This document shows positions 19,661 through 27,982 of a stretch of DNA of 64,000 nt, in pieces; the first letter of the stretch is position 1; every line of letters begins with the position of its first letter. The notes under the pieces are model-generated. The model was not told where the DNA came from. It saw nothing but the letters and a program-made list of their open reading frames with translations, and searched no databases. The translations under genes and the position numbers were made by a program. The DNA is from JALSNL01 sp036479585 (GTDB lineage Bacteria; Bacteroidota; Ignavibacteria; Ignavibacteriales; Melioribacteraceae), in NCBI GenBank assembly GCA_965224785.1, contig OZ245062.1, forward strand, positions 930,001 to 994,000, given 5' to 3'.

Positions 19661-20449
19661 ATGAGATTGGAATTAAATAAGAAAACAAATCTAATAACAA
19701 CGATATTTATTCTAATATTTGTACAGATGGTACTCTTTTCTCAAAACAAACAAATTGAAATTGGGATAGATGAAAAATTAGGAAACTTCCTACCGCTCGA
19801 CCTTGAATTTAGAAATTCGAATAATGATAAAATTAAATTGGATGATGTAATAAACAAACCAATATTATTAGCTCTTGTTTATTATGAGTGTCCTGGGATA
19901 TGTAATTCAACACTAACAGAATTAGCATGGGTAATTGATAGGGTAGATTTAGTTCCGGGTGAAGATTTTGAAGTTGTAACAATTAGCATAGATCATGACG
20001 AAACTCCAGCTGTTGCAAAAAAGTCTAAAAATAATTATTTTGCATCTCTTCAAAGAGATTTTCCAAAAGAATCATGGAATTTTCTGACTGGAGATAGTTT
20101 GACAATAAGTAAATTAAGTAATTCAGTCGGTTATTATTTTAAGAAGTATGAAGAAGAGTTTAGACATCCTGGTGGACTAATTACAATTTCACCAAAGGGA
20201 AAAATATCTAGATATTTATTTGGAACTCAGTTTAATCAGTTCGATGTTAAGATGGCTTTGCTAGATGCTGAAGCTGGAAAGACAAATCCAACAATAGCAA
20301 AAGTTTTGAAGTTATGTTTTAGTTACAATGCAGCAGATAATAGTTATAGATTAAGTGCTACTAGAATTATAGGTGGGATTATGCTTATATCAATACTTAG
20401 TTATTTAGTATTTCTTCTAATGAAGAAGAGAAAAGTAGTTAAAGCTTAA
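19661..20449 (+). CDS. SCO1/SenC-type copper chaperone for cytochrome oxidase
   Basis: SCO proteins deliver copper to the CuA centre of oxidase subunit II. The 262 residues have a signal or anchor segment ending near VLFSQ, a thioredoxin-like fold with the copper motif YYECPGICNSTLTEL (CxxxC), and the third ligand histidine in EEFRHPGGLI. A C-terminal transmembrane helix follows (IIGGIMLISILSYLVFLL). The gene lies 46 bp before oxidase subunit I, as expected for an assembly factor. Confidence 0.9.
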   Translation: MRLELNKKTNLITTIFILIFVQMVLFSQNKQIEIGIDEKLGNFLPLDLEFRNSNNDKIKLDDVINKPILLALVYYECPGICNSTLTELAWVIDRVDLVPGEDFEVVTISIDHDETPAVAKKSKNNYFASLQRDFPKESWNFLTGDSLTISKLSNSVGYYFKKYEEEFRHPGGLITISPKGKISRYLFGTQFNQFDVKMALLDAEAGKTNPTIAKVLKLCFSYNAADNSYRLSATRIIGGIMLISILSYLVFLLMKKRKVVKA

Positions 20450-20495
20450 AATTACAATTAAAAATTTGTATTTAGAAAAATAGGAGAGTTTTATT

Positions 20496-22154
20496 TTGGA
20501 CAAACCTACTAATGGTGCAGTGAAATCTTTTTATGAAGAGGGAACAACAAAAAAAGCAACAGGTCTTTATTCGTGGTTGTTCACTACAGATCATAAAAGA
20601 ATTGGCATAATGTATCTTATTGCTTTAAGTTTTTTCTTTTGTGTTGGAATGACAATTGCTTTGTTTATGAGATGGGAACTAATGGCTACGGGTACGCAAA
20701 TTATGGAAGCGCAAACCTACAATACTTTGTTTACTTTACATGGAATTATAATGGTATTTCTCTTTATTATTCCTGGTATTCCTGCAGTATTTGGAAATTT
20801 TTTCTTGCCATTACATTTGGGAGCAAAAGATGTTTCCTTCCCAAGATTAAATTTATTATCCTTTTGGATTTATTTAATTGGTGCTACATTAGTTTTGGTC
20901 TCATTAGTACTACCAGGTGGACCGATTGATACGGGCTGGACTTTTTACATACCTTATAGTATTAGAACTTCAACCAATGTCTCATTTTCTCTTTTTGCTG
21001 CTTTTATCTTAGGATTTTCTTCCATACTTACTGGATTGAATTTTGTTACGACAGTACATCGTTTACGAGCTCCTGGAATGTCTTATTTCAAAATGCCATT
21101 ATTTGTTTGGTCTATTTATGCAACAAGTTGGATTCAAGTTTTAGCAACTCCAGTAGTTGGAATTACAATATTGCTAGTTATGTTAGAAAGATATTTTGGA
21201 GTTGGAATATTTGACCCTGCTCTTGGTGGTGATCCAATTTTATTTCAGCATATGTTTTGGATTTACTCTCATCCAGCAGTTTACATCATGATTCTTCCGG
21301 CAATGGGAGTTGTCTCAGAAATTATTCCTACGTTTACGCATAGAACAATATTTGGTTATACAGCAATTGCTATTTCTAGTCTTGCAATTGCTTTTGTTGG
21401 TTACTTAGTTTGGGCACATCATATGTTTACAAGTGGCTTGAGTGATACAGCAAGTTATATTTTCTCGATGCTAACTTTTCTTGTTGCTCTTCCTAGTGCA
21501 ATAAAAGTTTTTAATTGGGTTGCCTCAATGTACAAAGGTTCGATAGATCCCAAACCACCTTTCCTTTGGGTTATGAGTTTTATAGGTCTGTTTTCTATTG
21601 GAGGTTTAACAGGATTAGCTTTAGGAGCTTTATCAACAGACATTCATTTACATGATACATATTTTGTTGTTGCTCATTTTCATTATGTAATGTTTGGAGG
21701 AACCGGTACTATTTTTATTGCTGCGTTGTTTTATTGGTGGCCAAAAATGTTTGGAAGAATGTATAACATTAAACTTGCTAGCATTAGTGCGCTAATCTTT
21801 TTTGTGGGATTTAATTTATTATACTTCCCAAAATTTATTATGGGATACCAAGGAATGCCAAGAAGGTATTATGATTATTTACCAGAGTTTGAAAGTTTAC
21901 AAGTTGTTGCAACAGTAGGGTCATGGGTAATGTTGGTTGCAATTACCTTAGTAATCTATACTTTGATTAGTAGTTTAAGGAAGGGGAAAATTGCTGGTGG
22001 AAATCCTTGGTCGGGTGTAACACTTGAGTGGCACATTGCTTCGCCACCACCTTTAGAAAATTTTGATGTTGTTCCTGAAGTAACACATGAACCTTATGAT
22101 TTTAGTCAACTTAAGACTATGAAATATGTAGCCGAAGGAGAAGTTTATGAGTAG
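20496..22154 (+). CDS. ctaD: Cytochrome c oxidase subunit I (A2-type heme-copper oxidase)
   Basis: This catalytic subunit reduces oxygen and pumps protons with hemes a and a3 and CuB. It has 552 residues and about twelve helices. The CuB ligand and crosslinked His-Tyr pair lie in YSHPAVYIM (Y257, S258, H259, Y263); the Y-S pair in place of the usual glutamate marks the A2 subfamily. HHMFTSG supplies two CuB histidines and VVAHFHYVM the heme ligands. The start is TTG at 20496 with AGGAGA eight bases upstream. The stop overlaps the subunit III start by 8 nt. Confidence 0.96.
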   Translation: MDKPTNGAVKSFYEEGTTKKATGLYSWLFTTDHKRIGIMYLIALSFFFCVGMTIALFMRWELMATGTQIMEAQTYNTLFTLHGIIMVFLFIIPGIPAVFGNFFLPLHLGAKDVSFPRLNLLSFWIYLIGATLVLVSLVLPGGPIDTGWTFYIPYSIRTSTNVSFSLFAAFILGFSSILTGLNFVTTVHRLRAPGMSYFKMPLFVWSIYATSWIQVLATPVVGITILLVMLERYFGVGIFDPALGGDPILFQHMFWIYSHPAVYIMILPAMGVVSEIIPTFTHRTIFGYTAIAISSLAIAFVGYLVWAHHMFTSGLSDTASYIFSMLTFLVALPSAIKVFNWVASMYKGSIDPKPPFLWVMSFIGLFSIGGLTGLALGALSTDIHLHDTYFVVAHFHYVMFGGTGTIFIAALFYWWPKMFGRMYNIKLASISALIFFVGFNLLYFPKFIMGYQGMPRRYYDYLPEFESLQVVATVGSWVMLVAITLVIYTLISSLRKGKIAGGNPWSGVTLEWHIASPPPLENFDVVPEVTHEPYDFSQLKTMKYVAEGEVYE

Positions 22155-22770
22155 TACTGAAATTATAAACACACATGAAGTGCATAGAGATGATGTTGGT
22201 GCAAGAATGGGAATGTGGCTTTTTCTATTTACCGAGCTATTACTCTTTGGAGGTCTATTCTTAGTTTATGCAATTTATCGGTTTAAGTATCCAGATCAAT
22301 TTCAAGCTGCTGCAATGGAACTTAATACTACTGTGGGAGCATTAAATACAATAATTCTCTTAACCAGTAGTTTAACAGTTGCTCTTTCAATAGCTGCACT
22401 ACAAAAAGGGAAGAGAGTACTTTCAATTGCATTGTTAGGGATAACAGATATTCTTGCTGTTGCCTTCATGATTAATAAATATTTTGAATGGAGTGCAAAA
22501 ATTCATCACGGTATTTATCCAGGGAGTGAACACTTGTTGAGCTTGCCGGATGGTCAAATATTATTTTATGGCTTGTACTATATAATGACTGGTTTACATG
22601 CTTTACATATTATTATTGGTTTAATATTTTTAACAATTGTTATGGCTTTTGTTTATACGGGCTCAGTTAATAAAGACAGTTTTGTGAAATTAGAAAATGC
22701 CGGCTTGTATTGGCATCTTGTAGATTTGATATGGATATTTTTATTTCCTTTATTTTATTTATTACAATAG
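22147..22770 (+). CDS. ctaE: Cytochrome c oxidase subunit III
   Basis: The 207 residues contain about five helices, with the conserved ARMGMWLFLFTELLLFGGLF opening and the ending NAGLYWHLVDLIWIFLFPLF, both diagnostic for bacterial subunit III. The subunit has no metal centre and stabilises subunit I. It overlaps subunit I by 8 nt and is followed 21 bp later by subunit IV. Confidence 0.95.
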   Translation: MSSTEIINTHEVHRDDVGARMGMWLFLFTELLLFGGLFLVYAIYRFKYPDQFQAAAMELNTTVGALNTIILLTSSLTVALSIAALQKGKRVLSIALLGITDILAVAFMINKYFEWSAKIHHGIYPGSEHLLSLPDGQILFYGLYYIMTGLHALHIIIGLIFLTIVMAFVYTGSVNKDSFVKLENAGLYWHLVDLIWIFLFPLFYLLQ

Positions 22771-22791
22771 AAGATTTTATTAGGAGAATTT

Positions 22792-23088
22792 ATGCAGGAA
22801 GAAAAACATAATTTAGCTGAACATGATATTAGTTATACTCCCTATTTATTTATATGGATAAGTTTACTAGCTCTCACTTCCATTACTGTAACAGTTGCAG
22901 GACTTGATTTAGGTAATTATACATTAGTTGTGGCTATGTCAATAGCAGCAATTAAATCTGCTCTTGTTATAAATATTTTTATGCACATAAAATTTGAAGA
23001 CACAATATTTAAAGTATTTATAGCAATTAGTTTTTTTACATTATCAGTTATTTTTATATTAACTTTTCTTGATTTTCTATACAGGTAA
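22792..23088 (+). CDS. ctaF: Cytochrome c oxidase subunit IV (prokaryotic type)
   Basis: This small 98-residue protein has three transmembrane helices, preceded by a polar N-terminus. KSALVINIFMHIKFED is the characteristic segment of the COX4 prokaryotic family. GGAG at 22782-22785 precedes the ATG by six bases. Its position directly after subunit III supports the call. Confidence 0.88.
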   Translation: MQEEKHNLAEHDISYTPYLFIWISLLALTSITVTVAGLDLGNYTLVVAMSIAAIKSALVINIFMHIKFEDTIFKVFIAISFFTLSVIFILTFLDFLYR

Positions 23089-23095
23089 CAAAACC

Positions 23096-23731
23096 ATGAA
23101 TACGAATCCAACAGAATTTGTACAATTAGTAGATTCATCAATGCTCATTATGATGGGTATCTCAACAGTTTTTTTTCTTGGCATTATGGGAGTCATGATA
23201 TATTTCGTTTTTAAGTACCATAGAAAAAAGGGAAATAAACCTGTTGATATACACGGAAGTATTGCCTTGGAGATTACTTGGTTTGTAATTCCATTAATAT
23301 TAGTGATGGGAATGTTCTTTGAAAGTTCGGATACTTATAAAATATTTAAGACAACACCTGAGAATGCTTTTGAAGTTGATGTTACAGCAAGAATGTGGGA
23401 TTGGGATTTTAATTACAAAAATGGAATGAAAACTGACACACTTTATGTTGAAGTTGGTATTCCGGTAAAGTTAAATTTAACTTCAGTGGATGTCAATCAC
23501 TCCTTCTATGTTCCTGCGTTTAGAATAAAACAAGATGTTGTAGATGGTAGCATTGCACCACTTAATTTCACACCAACTAAAGTTGGTAGTTATAATGTTG
23601 CTTGTGCTGAGTATTGCGGATTGAATCATTCACAAATGTACACCAAGGTTGTTGTTATGGCAAGTGATGAATTTAAAAACTGGTATGGTTCAAATTCCAG
23701 TGAAACTACTAAAGCAAATATTGTTGAGTAA
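23096..23731 (+). CDS. ctaC: Cytochrome c oxidase subunit II (CuA)
   Basis: Subunit II accepts electrons from cytochrome c at the binuclear CuA centre. The protein has two N-terminal helices and a cupredoxin domain with RMWDWDF, NHSFYVPAFRIKQD and CAEYCGLNHSQM, so all CuA ligands (H, C, E, C, H, M) are present. ATG at 23096 is chosen over an in-frame TTG at 23069, which lies inside the subunit IV gene; AGGT lies nine bases before the ATG. At 211 residues it lacks the C-terminal cytochrome c domain of caa3 oxidases. The subunit order I-III-IV-II differs from the more usual II-I-III-IV. Confidence 0.94.
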   Translation: MNTNPTEFVQLVDSSMLIMMGISTVFFLGIMGVMIYFVFKYHRKKGNKPVDIHGSIALEITWFVIPLILVMGMFFESSDTYKIFKTTPENAFEVDVTARMWDWDFNYKNGMKTDTLYVEVGIPVKLNLTSVDVNHSFYVPAFRIKQDVVDGSIAPLNFTPTKVGSYNVACAEYCGLNHSQMYTKVVVMASDEFKNWYGSNSSETTKANIVE

Positions 23732-23734
23732 TTT

Positions 23735-24679
23735 ATGTCATCTTCAATAACATTAGGAAAAAATAAATCAATAGAGCAAAGCGTAACTAGAAAGAATTCT
23801 TTGGAAGGTAGGAAAAATAAAGTCTCTTTTTTTCAAGTGTTGGCTTCTCTTACAAAGATTAGAATAACTTTTATGGTAGCTGTTACTACTATGGTAGGGT
23901 ATATTCTTTTTAACGGTAGTTTTGGAATTGATTTACTTTATACTTGTCTTGGAGTATTTGTTTTAGCTTGTGGTGCTTCAGCTCTTAATGAATTTCAAGA
24001 AAGAAAATCTGATAAACTAATGGAGCGAACACATACTAGACCAATTCCTTCCGGTGAAATTTCTCCAACAAACGGTTTACTTATTGCTTTAGGTTTTATC
24101 CTAGTAGGATTGTTTATTTTATGGCAACAAAGTTTGTTGGTTATGTATCTTGGATTGCTTACTCTAGTTTGGTATAATTTTGTTTATACACCTTTAAAAT
24201 ATAAATTTGCTTTAGCTATCCTGCCGGGCTCGCTTGTTGGTGCTTTACCACCTATGATTGGTTATGTTGCAGCTGGTGGAGATGTTTTCCATTTTAGTAT
24301 TTTATCTTTGGCAACTTTTTTATTTATATGGCAAATCCCACATTTTTGGCTACTACTTTTAATGTACGATGATGACTATAAAAAAGGTGGATTTCCAACA
24401 TTGACAAACATCTTAAGTAGAGAACACATTTCTCAAATTACTTATATATGGATTTTCACTTTAGTGCTTTCAAGTTTTATGCTTCCTTTTTTTAGTCTCT
24501 CAATTACAACAGTAAATTTTGTTTTACTTGCTTTAATTGGACTTACTTTATTATCGTTTTCTTTTAAAATTATTTTTCAAAAAGATAGAATGATTTTTAG
24601 AAATACGTTTATGTATATAAATATTTATGCTTTAGCAATTCTATTATTAATTAGTATCGATAAAATTATTAACGCTTAA
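23735..24679 (+). CDS. ctaB: Protoheme IX farnesyltransferase (heme O synthase)
   Basis: CtaB attaches a farnesyl group to heme b to make heme O, the precursor of heme A. The 314 residues have about nine helices and the UbiA-family prenyl-binding motif in NEFQERKSDKLMERTHTRP (NxxxD type), plus a second conserved loop YDDDYKKGGFPTL. The first 30 residues are polar and variable. It starts 3 nt after subunit II. A heme A synthase gene (ctaA) is not in the window. Confidence 0.94.
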   Translation: MSSSITLGKNKSIEQSVTRKNSLEGRKNKVSFFQVLASLTKIRITFMVAVTTMVGYILFNGSFGIDLLYTCLGVFVLACGASALNEFQERKSDKLMERTHTRPIPSGEISPTNGLLIALGFILVGLFILWQQSLLVMYLGLLTLVWYNFVYTPLKYKFALAILPGSLVGALPPMIGYVAAGGDVFHFSILSLATFLFIWQIPHFWLLLLMYDDDYKKGGFPTLTNILSREHISQITYIWIFTLVLSSFMLPFFSLSITTVNFVLLALIGLTLLSFSFKIIFQKDRMIFRNTFMYINIYALAILLLISIDKIINA

Positions 24680-24695
24680 CTTAGGAAAATTTAGA

Positions 24696-26051
24696 ATGGA
24701 TATATTAAAAGATATTGTATTGCCACAATCTGCACAAAATATTTTGTTGCTAAAATATTTATTATTCGTTACTTTGCTTATTTTATTACCTTATCTAGGT
24801 GTTATGATTGGAACTACATTCTTTTCTCTTGTCCACTTTTTTAAAGGCAAGAAAAATAATAATAGAACACATTTAATATTTGCTAAAGAAGTTATAGACT
24901 TTTTCACACCGTATAAGGGAATGATAATTTCATTAGCCATTGTTCCAATGTTAAGTGTAATATTTTGTTTTGGTCAATTGCTTTATGGCTCTCCGTTGAA
25001 TTTAACCTCTAATTTAGTTTTTGTATTATTCTTATTAGTTGCCAGTTTGGTCTTGATTTATATTTATAAAAATAGTTTTAAATTGAAAAATATTTCCAAC
25101 CTCCGTTCTGAAAGTTTTGAATTGGATGGTGTAAAAGAAAAAGAGTTTAACAGTTTGAATGGTAGCAATAGTACTATACTAGCGTTTGGCGGAGTGCTAG
25201 GCTTGTTTGTTTTGTTATTTGCCACTTACATTCTTATAGGGATTTTACAACTAGTAATTAATACAAACTCTTGGGCAGATAATTCACAATTCTTGAATAT
25301 AATTATTTCAACAAATACTTTTATTTACTTTTTGTTTTTTCTTTCTGTTTCTATTTGTATAACAAGTACTGTAGTTATGTATAAGTATCTTCGAGACGAT
25401 TCAACGTCATCTAATTACAATAGGGAATATCTTGAGTATGTAAAAAGATTTAGTCTTAGAACCGGATTGATTTTTGCGTTTGTTCAACCATTGTTATTTG
25501 TTTTAAGCTTTTTAGGTAGTCCGATGGGAGTACTTTCTTTTTCTTTCTTTTCTACAGCTCTTTTTATTCTATTATTAATGTTAGTAATAAGTGTTTTATT
25601 TTATTTGATGTACAAAGATTCGAATACAAAGTTAAGCGGACATGCAATTTTTACATTTTTAATATTGTTTGCAGTCTTGATATATAAAGATCAATTAGCA
25701 TTTGATACCGCCAGTAAAAAGCAAATGGTTAATCTAGAAAACTCATACACTATCTATGAAGCTGACTTAAAAGAAAAGTTAGGAATTGCAGAAGTAATTG
25801 AAATTAGTGGAAAAGATATTTTTGATGGTAAGTGTGTTGCTTGTCATAGATTTAATACTAAATTAGTTGGTCCTGCTTATAATGATGTTCTACCTAAATA
25901 TGCAGATAACCAAGAAGGACTTATAGAATTTATACTTCATCCGCAAAAAATAGACCCAGATTTTGTTTCAATGCCTAGTCAAGGTTTGAAACCAAATGAA
26001 GCAAAAGCTGTTGCAGAGTATATAGTGAAAATATTCAATGAAGAAGAATAG
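24696..26051 (+). CDS. Unknown polytopic membrane protein with C-terminal cytochrome c domain
   Basis: About 340 residues of membrane helices are homologous to the protein at 18514-19491. They are followed by a cytochrome c domain of about 80 residues, with CVACHRFNTKLVGPAY and a likely distal methionine in FVSMPSQGL. The total is 451 residues. The membrane part matches no family I can name. It is the last gene of the oxidase cluster, 16 bp after ctaB, so it is most likely a respiratory component. The heme domain could give the aa3 oxidase the electron entry that subunit II lacks, but that is inference. Confidence 0.8.
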   Translation: MDILKDIVLPQSAQNILLLKYLLFVTLLILLPYLGVMIGTTFFSLVHFFKGKKNNNRTHLIFAKEVIDFFTPYKGMIISLAIVPMLSVIFCFGQLLYGSPLNLTSNLVFVLFLLVASLVLIYIYKNSFKLKNISNLRSESFELDGVKEKEFNSLNGSNSTILAFGGVLGLFVLLFATYILIGILQLVINTNSWADNSQFLNIIISTNTFIYFLFFLSVSICITSTVVMYKYLRDDSTSSNYNREYLEYVKRFSLRTGLIFAFVQPLLFVLSFLGSPMGVLSFSFFSTALFILLLMLVISVLFYLMYKDSNTKLSGHAIFTFLILFAVLIYKDQLAFDTASKKQMVNLENSYTIYEADLKEKLGIAEVIEISGKDIFDGKCVACHRFNTKLVGPAYNDVLPKYADNQEGLIEFILHPQKIDPDFVSMPSQGLKPNEAKAVAEYIVKIFNEEE

Positions 26052-26345
26052 TTTTGTTTAGTAAATGAAGAAATAATAGTCTCTTAAAAGTCTAATAAAA
26101 TCTTTGCAATAGTCTATCTAAATTTTCAGTTTCTAATTTATGTAAGTAAAAAAAATATTACTTAATTTGTTATTTGAACTTCTGTATAAACTATCATATC
26201 AACCTACTGTTTACAATACTCTACATACCGTTTATTTTAATATACACTTCTTAATAAAATCTCTTTGTTTTCAAAGAAAATCTAAAAATAAATTGGCTTA
26301 ATATTTGCATTATATTTAGTATAAAATTCAAACAAGAGGGACAAA

Positions 26346-27611
26346 ATGAAAAAATATATCGTTTTATTGGTATTTAGTATTTCAATATTTATGACTGGTT
26401 GTTATACTGAATTAGGTTATGATTATGACCGAGAAGCTTATTGGGATAAAGAAGGCAATGCAGAAAATTCTGAAATGTATGATGCTGATGGTGATTCTGT
26501 TTATTATGATGAAGATGGCAACGAATATTATGCAGATAATGATGACGAGGATGACGAGGATTACGATGAATACAGATATGATAGAAACAGAGACTATTAT
26601 TCAGATTCATATAGTAGATCAAGAAGATCTTATTATTTTGATTACTACTATCCCAACTATGGTTTCTCAACAACCCACTACGATCCTTTTTGGTCTGATT
26701 GGTACGGACATTCATACAGTTACTATCCTAGACATTGGGGAGTAGGTTACTCACCATTTTATTCATCACTTTATCATTCTCCTTATAGTTATTGGGGAGG
26801 TTGGTATAATTCTGGTCACTGGGGTTCTTCTTATTACGGACATAACTACTATACTAATAATTTAGGGAAATCAAAATACCGTACAAACTGGAATTCTAAA
26901 TTAAGAAATAATACTGGCGGAAGAGGATACAGAACTGCAAGTAGGACAGGTAGTTATAATGAAAGAGCTACAAGAACTTCAAAAGGTGGAAGTACTTTAG
27001 GTAAAACCAGAAGTACAGGAAGCCGAACAATTACTAACGGTAGGGCAACAAGAAGTTCAACTGTTAAACGAGATGGTAATAGAAGTGGTAGAAAAACTAT
27101 AAGTAAAAGAAATTCAAAAATAAGTAAAACTTCTAGAGCTAAAACTTATAAAAGTAAACGTTCTTCAATAATCAAAAGTAAAACAAAATCTAATAGAAAA
27201 ACTTATAACAGAAGTTCTAAAAAAAGTAGAAGTTCTAGAACTAAAGTTAACAGAGCAAAATCTAAAAGTGGAAGATCTTATTCAAGTAAAAAAAGTTATA
27301 AGTCAAAAAATAAATCTTTTAGAACATCAAAAACAAAATCAAGTACACGAAGTAGTAAAGCTAGATCAAGTTCAAAAACAAGTAGAAAACCAAAATCAAC
27401 AAGAAGTTATTCTAAAAAAAGTAAAAGTTATTCTTCTCCATCAAGATCAACTAAGAGTAGAAGTAGCAGTAGTACAAAGAGTAGTTCTAGAAGTAGTGGT
27501 AGCTCAAAAGGTTACTCTTCAGGAAGTAGTTCACGTTCAAGCGGATCAAGCTCTGGTTCTTCAAGAAGTTCTGGCTCAAGCAGAAGTGGCGGAGGAAGGA
27601 GTAGAGGGTAA
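26346..27611 (+). CDS. Lipoprotein with acidic N-terminal region and long Ser/Arg/Lys-rich tail
   Basis: A clear lipoprotein signal (IFMTGC, C19) is followed by an Asp/Glu/Tyr-rich stretch (about residues 24-95), then an aromatic Tyr/Trp/Gly/His-rich region (about 95-175). The remaining 245 or so residues consist almost only of Ser, Arg, Lys, Thr and Gly, ending in Ser-Gly-Arg repeats. The tail resembles eukaryotic SR domains in composition. The opposite charges suggest self-association or binding to an anionic partner such as polysaccharide, LPS or nucleic acid; this is inference. AGAGGG lies six bases before the ATG. It overlaps the next lipoprotein by one base (TAATG). No known family recognised. 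Confidence 0.8.
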   Translation: MKKYIVLLVFSISIFMTGCYTELGYDYDREAYWDKEGNAENSEMYDADGDSVYYDEDGNEYYADNDDEDDEDYDEYRYDRNRDYYSDSYSRSRRSYYFDYYYPNYGFSTTHYDPFWSDWYGHSYSYYPRHWGVGYSPFYSSLYHSPYSYWGGWYNSGHWGSSYYGHNYYTNNLGKSKYRTNWNSKLRNNTGGRGYRTASRTGSYNERATRTSKGGSTLGKTRSTGSRTITNGRATRSSTVKRDGNRSGRKTISKRNSKISKTSRAKTYKSKRSSIIKSKTKSNRKTYNRSSKKSRSSRTKVNRAKSKSGRSYSSKKSYKSKNKSFRTSKTKSSTRSSKARSSSKTSRKPKSTRSYSKKSKSYSSPSRSTKSRSSSSTKSSSRSSGSSKGYSSGSSSRSSGSSSGSSRSSGSSRSGGGRSRG

Positions 27612-27982
27612 TGAAATCTTCAATTGTAAAAATCTCGGTTCTAGGTTTGGGGTTATTACTTACTGGTTGTTTCTCATCAAGAGATTTAGAATACGACCAT
27701 GAATATGATGAGTTTCATGAGGAAGTTGTGATAATTGAATTTGTTCCGATTCCTAGTCCACCAGTATATATCAATCCGGTTAACCCTTCTCCACGTCTTC
27801 CTGTTGTTGAGAAACCAAGGACGAAACATAGAACAAATAGAGAAGTTAGTAGAAGACAATCTCAAAATAGAAGAGGGACTTCTTACCAATCAAGAGACTC
27901 AAATAAAAATATTATAAATCGAAACGATGTTTCAAGAAGTAGTAGAAACTCAGTTGATAAAAGAACAAGGAAAAGAAGATGA
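27611..27982 (+). CDS. Small lipoprotein with acidic head and basic Ser/Arg tail
   Basis: The 123-residue protein has a lipoprotein signal ending LLLTGC, then an acidic segment (EYDHEYDEFHEE), a hydrophobic Pro-rich linker and a basic Arg/Ser/Asn-rich C-terminus. This is the same plan as its upstream neighbour in miniature. It overlaps that gene by one base and the following barrel gene by four (ATGA), so the three are translated together. No family recognised. Confidence 0.75.
   Translation: MKSSIVKISVLGLGLLLTGCFSSRDLEYDHEYDEFHEEVVIIEFVPIPSPPVYINPVNPSPRLPVVEKPRTKHRTNREVSRRQSQNRRGTSYQSRDSNKNIINRNDVSRSSRNSVDKRTRKRR

Noticed and set aside
27268..27702. 144-codon open frame inside the Ser/Arg-rich lipoprotein gene
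   Set aside because: It is the other frame of low-complexity AGA/AGT codon repeats and runs through two real genes; it has no signal or family match.
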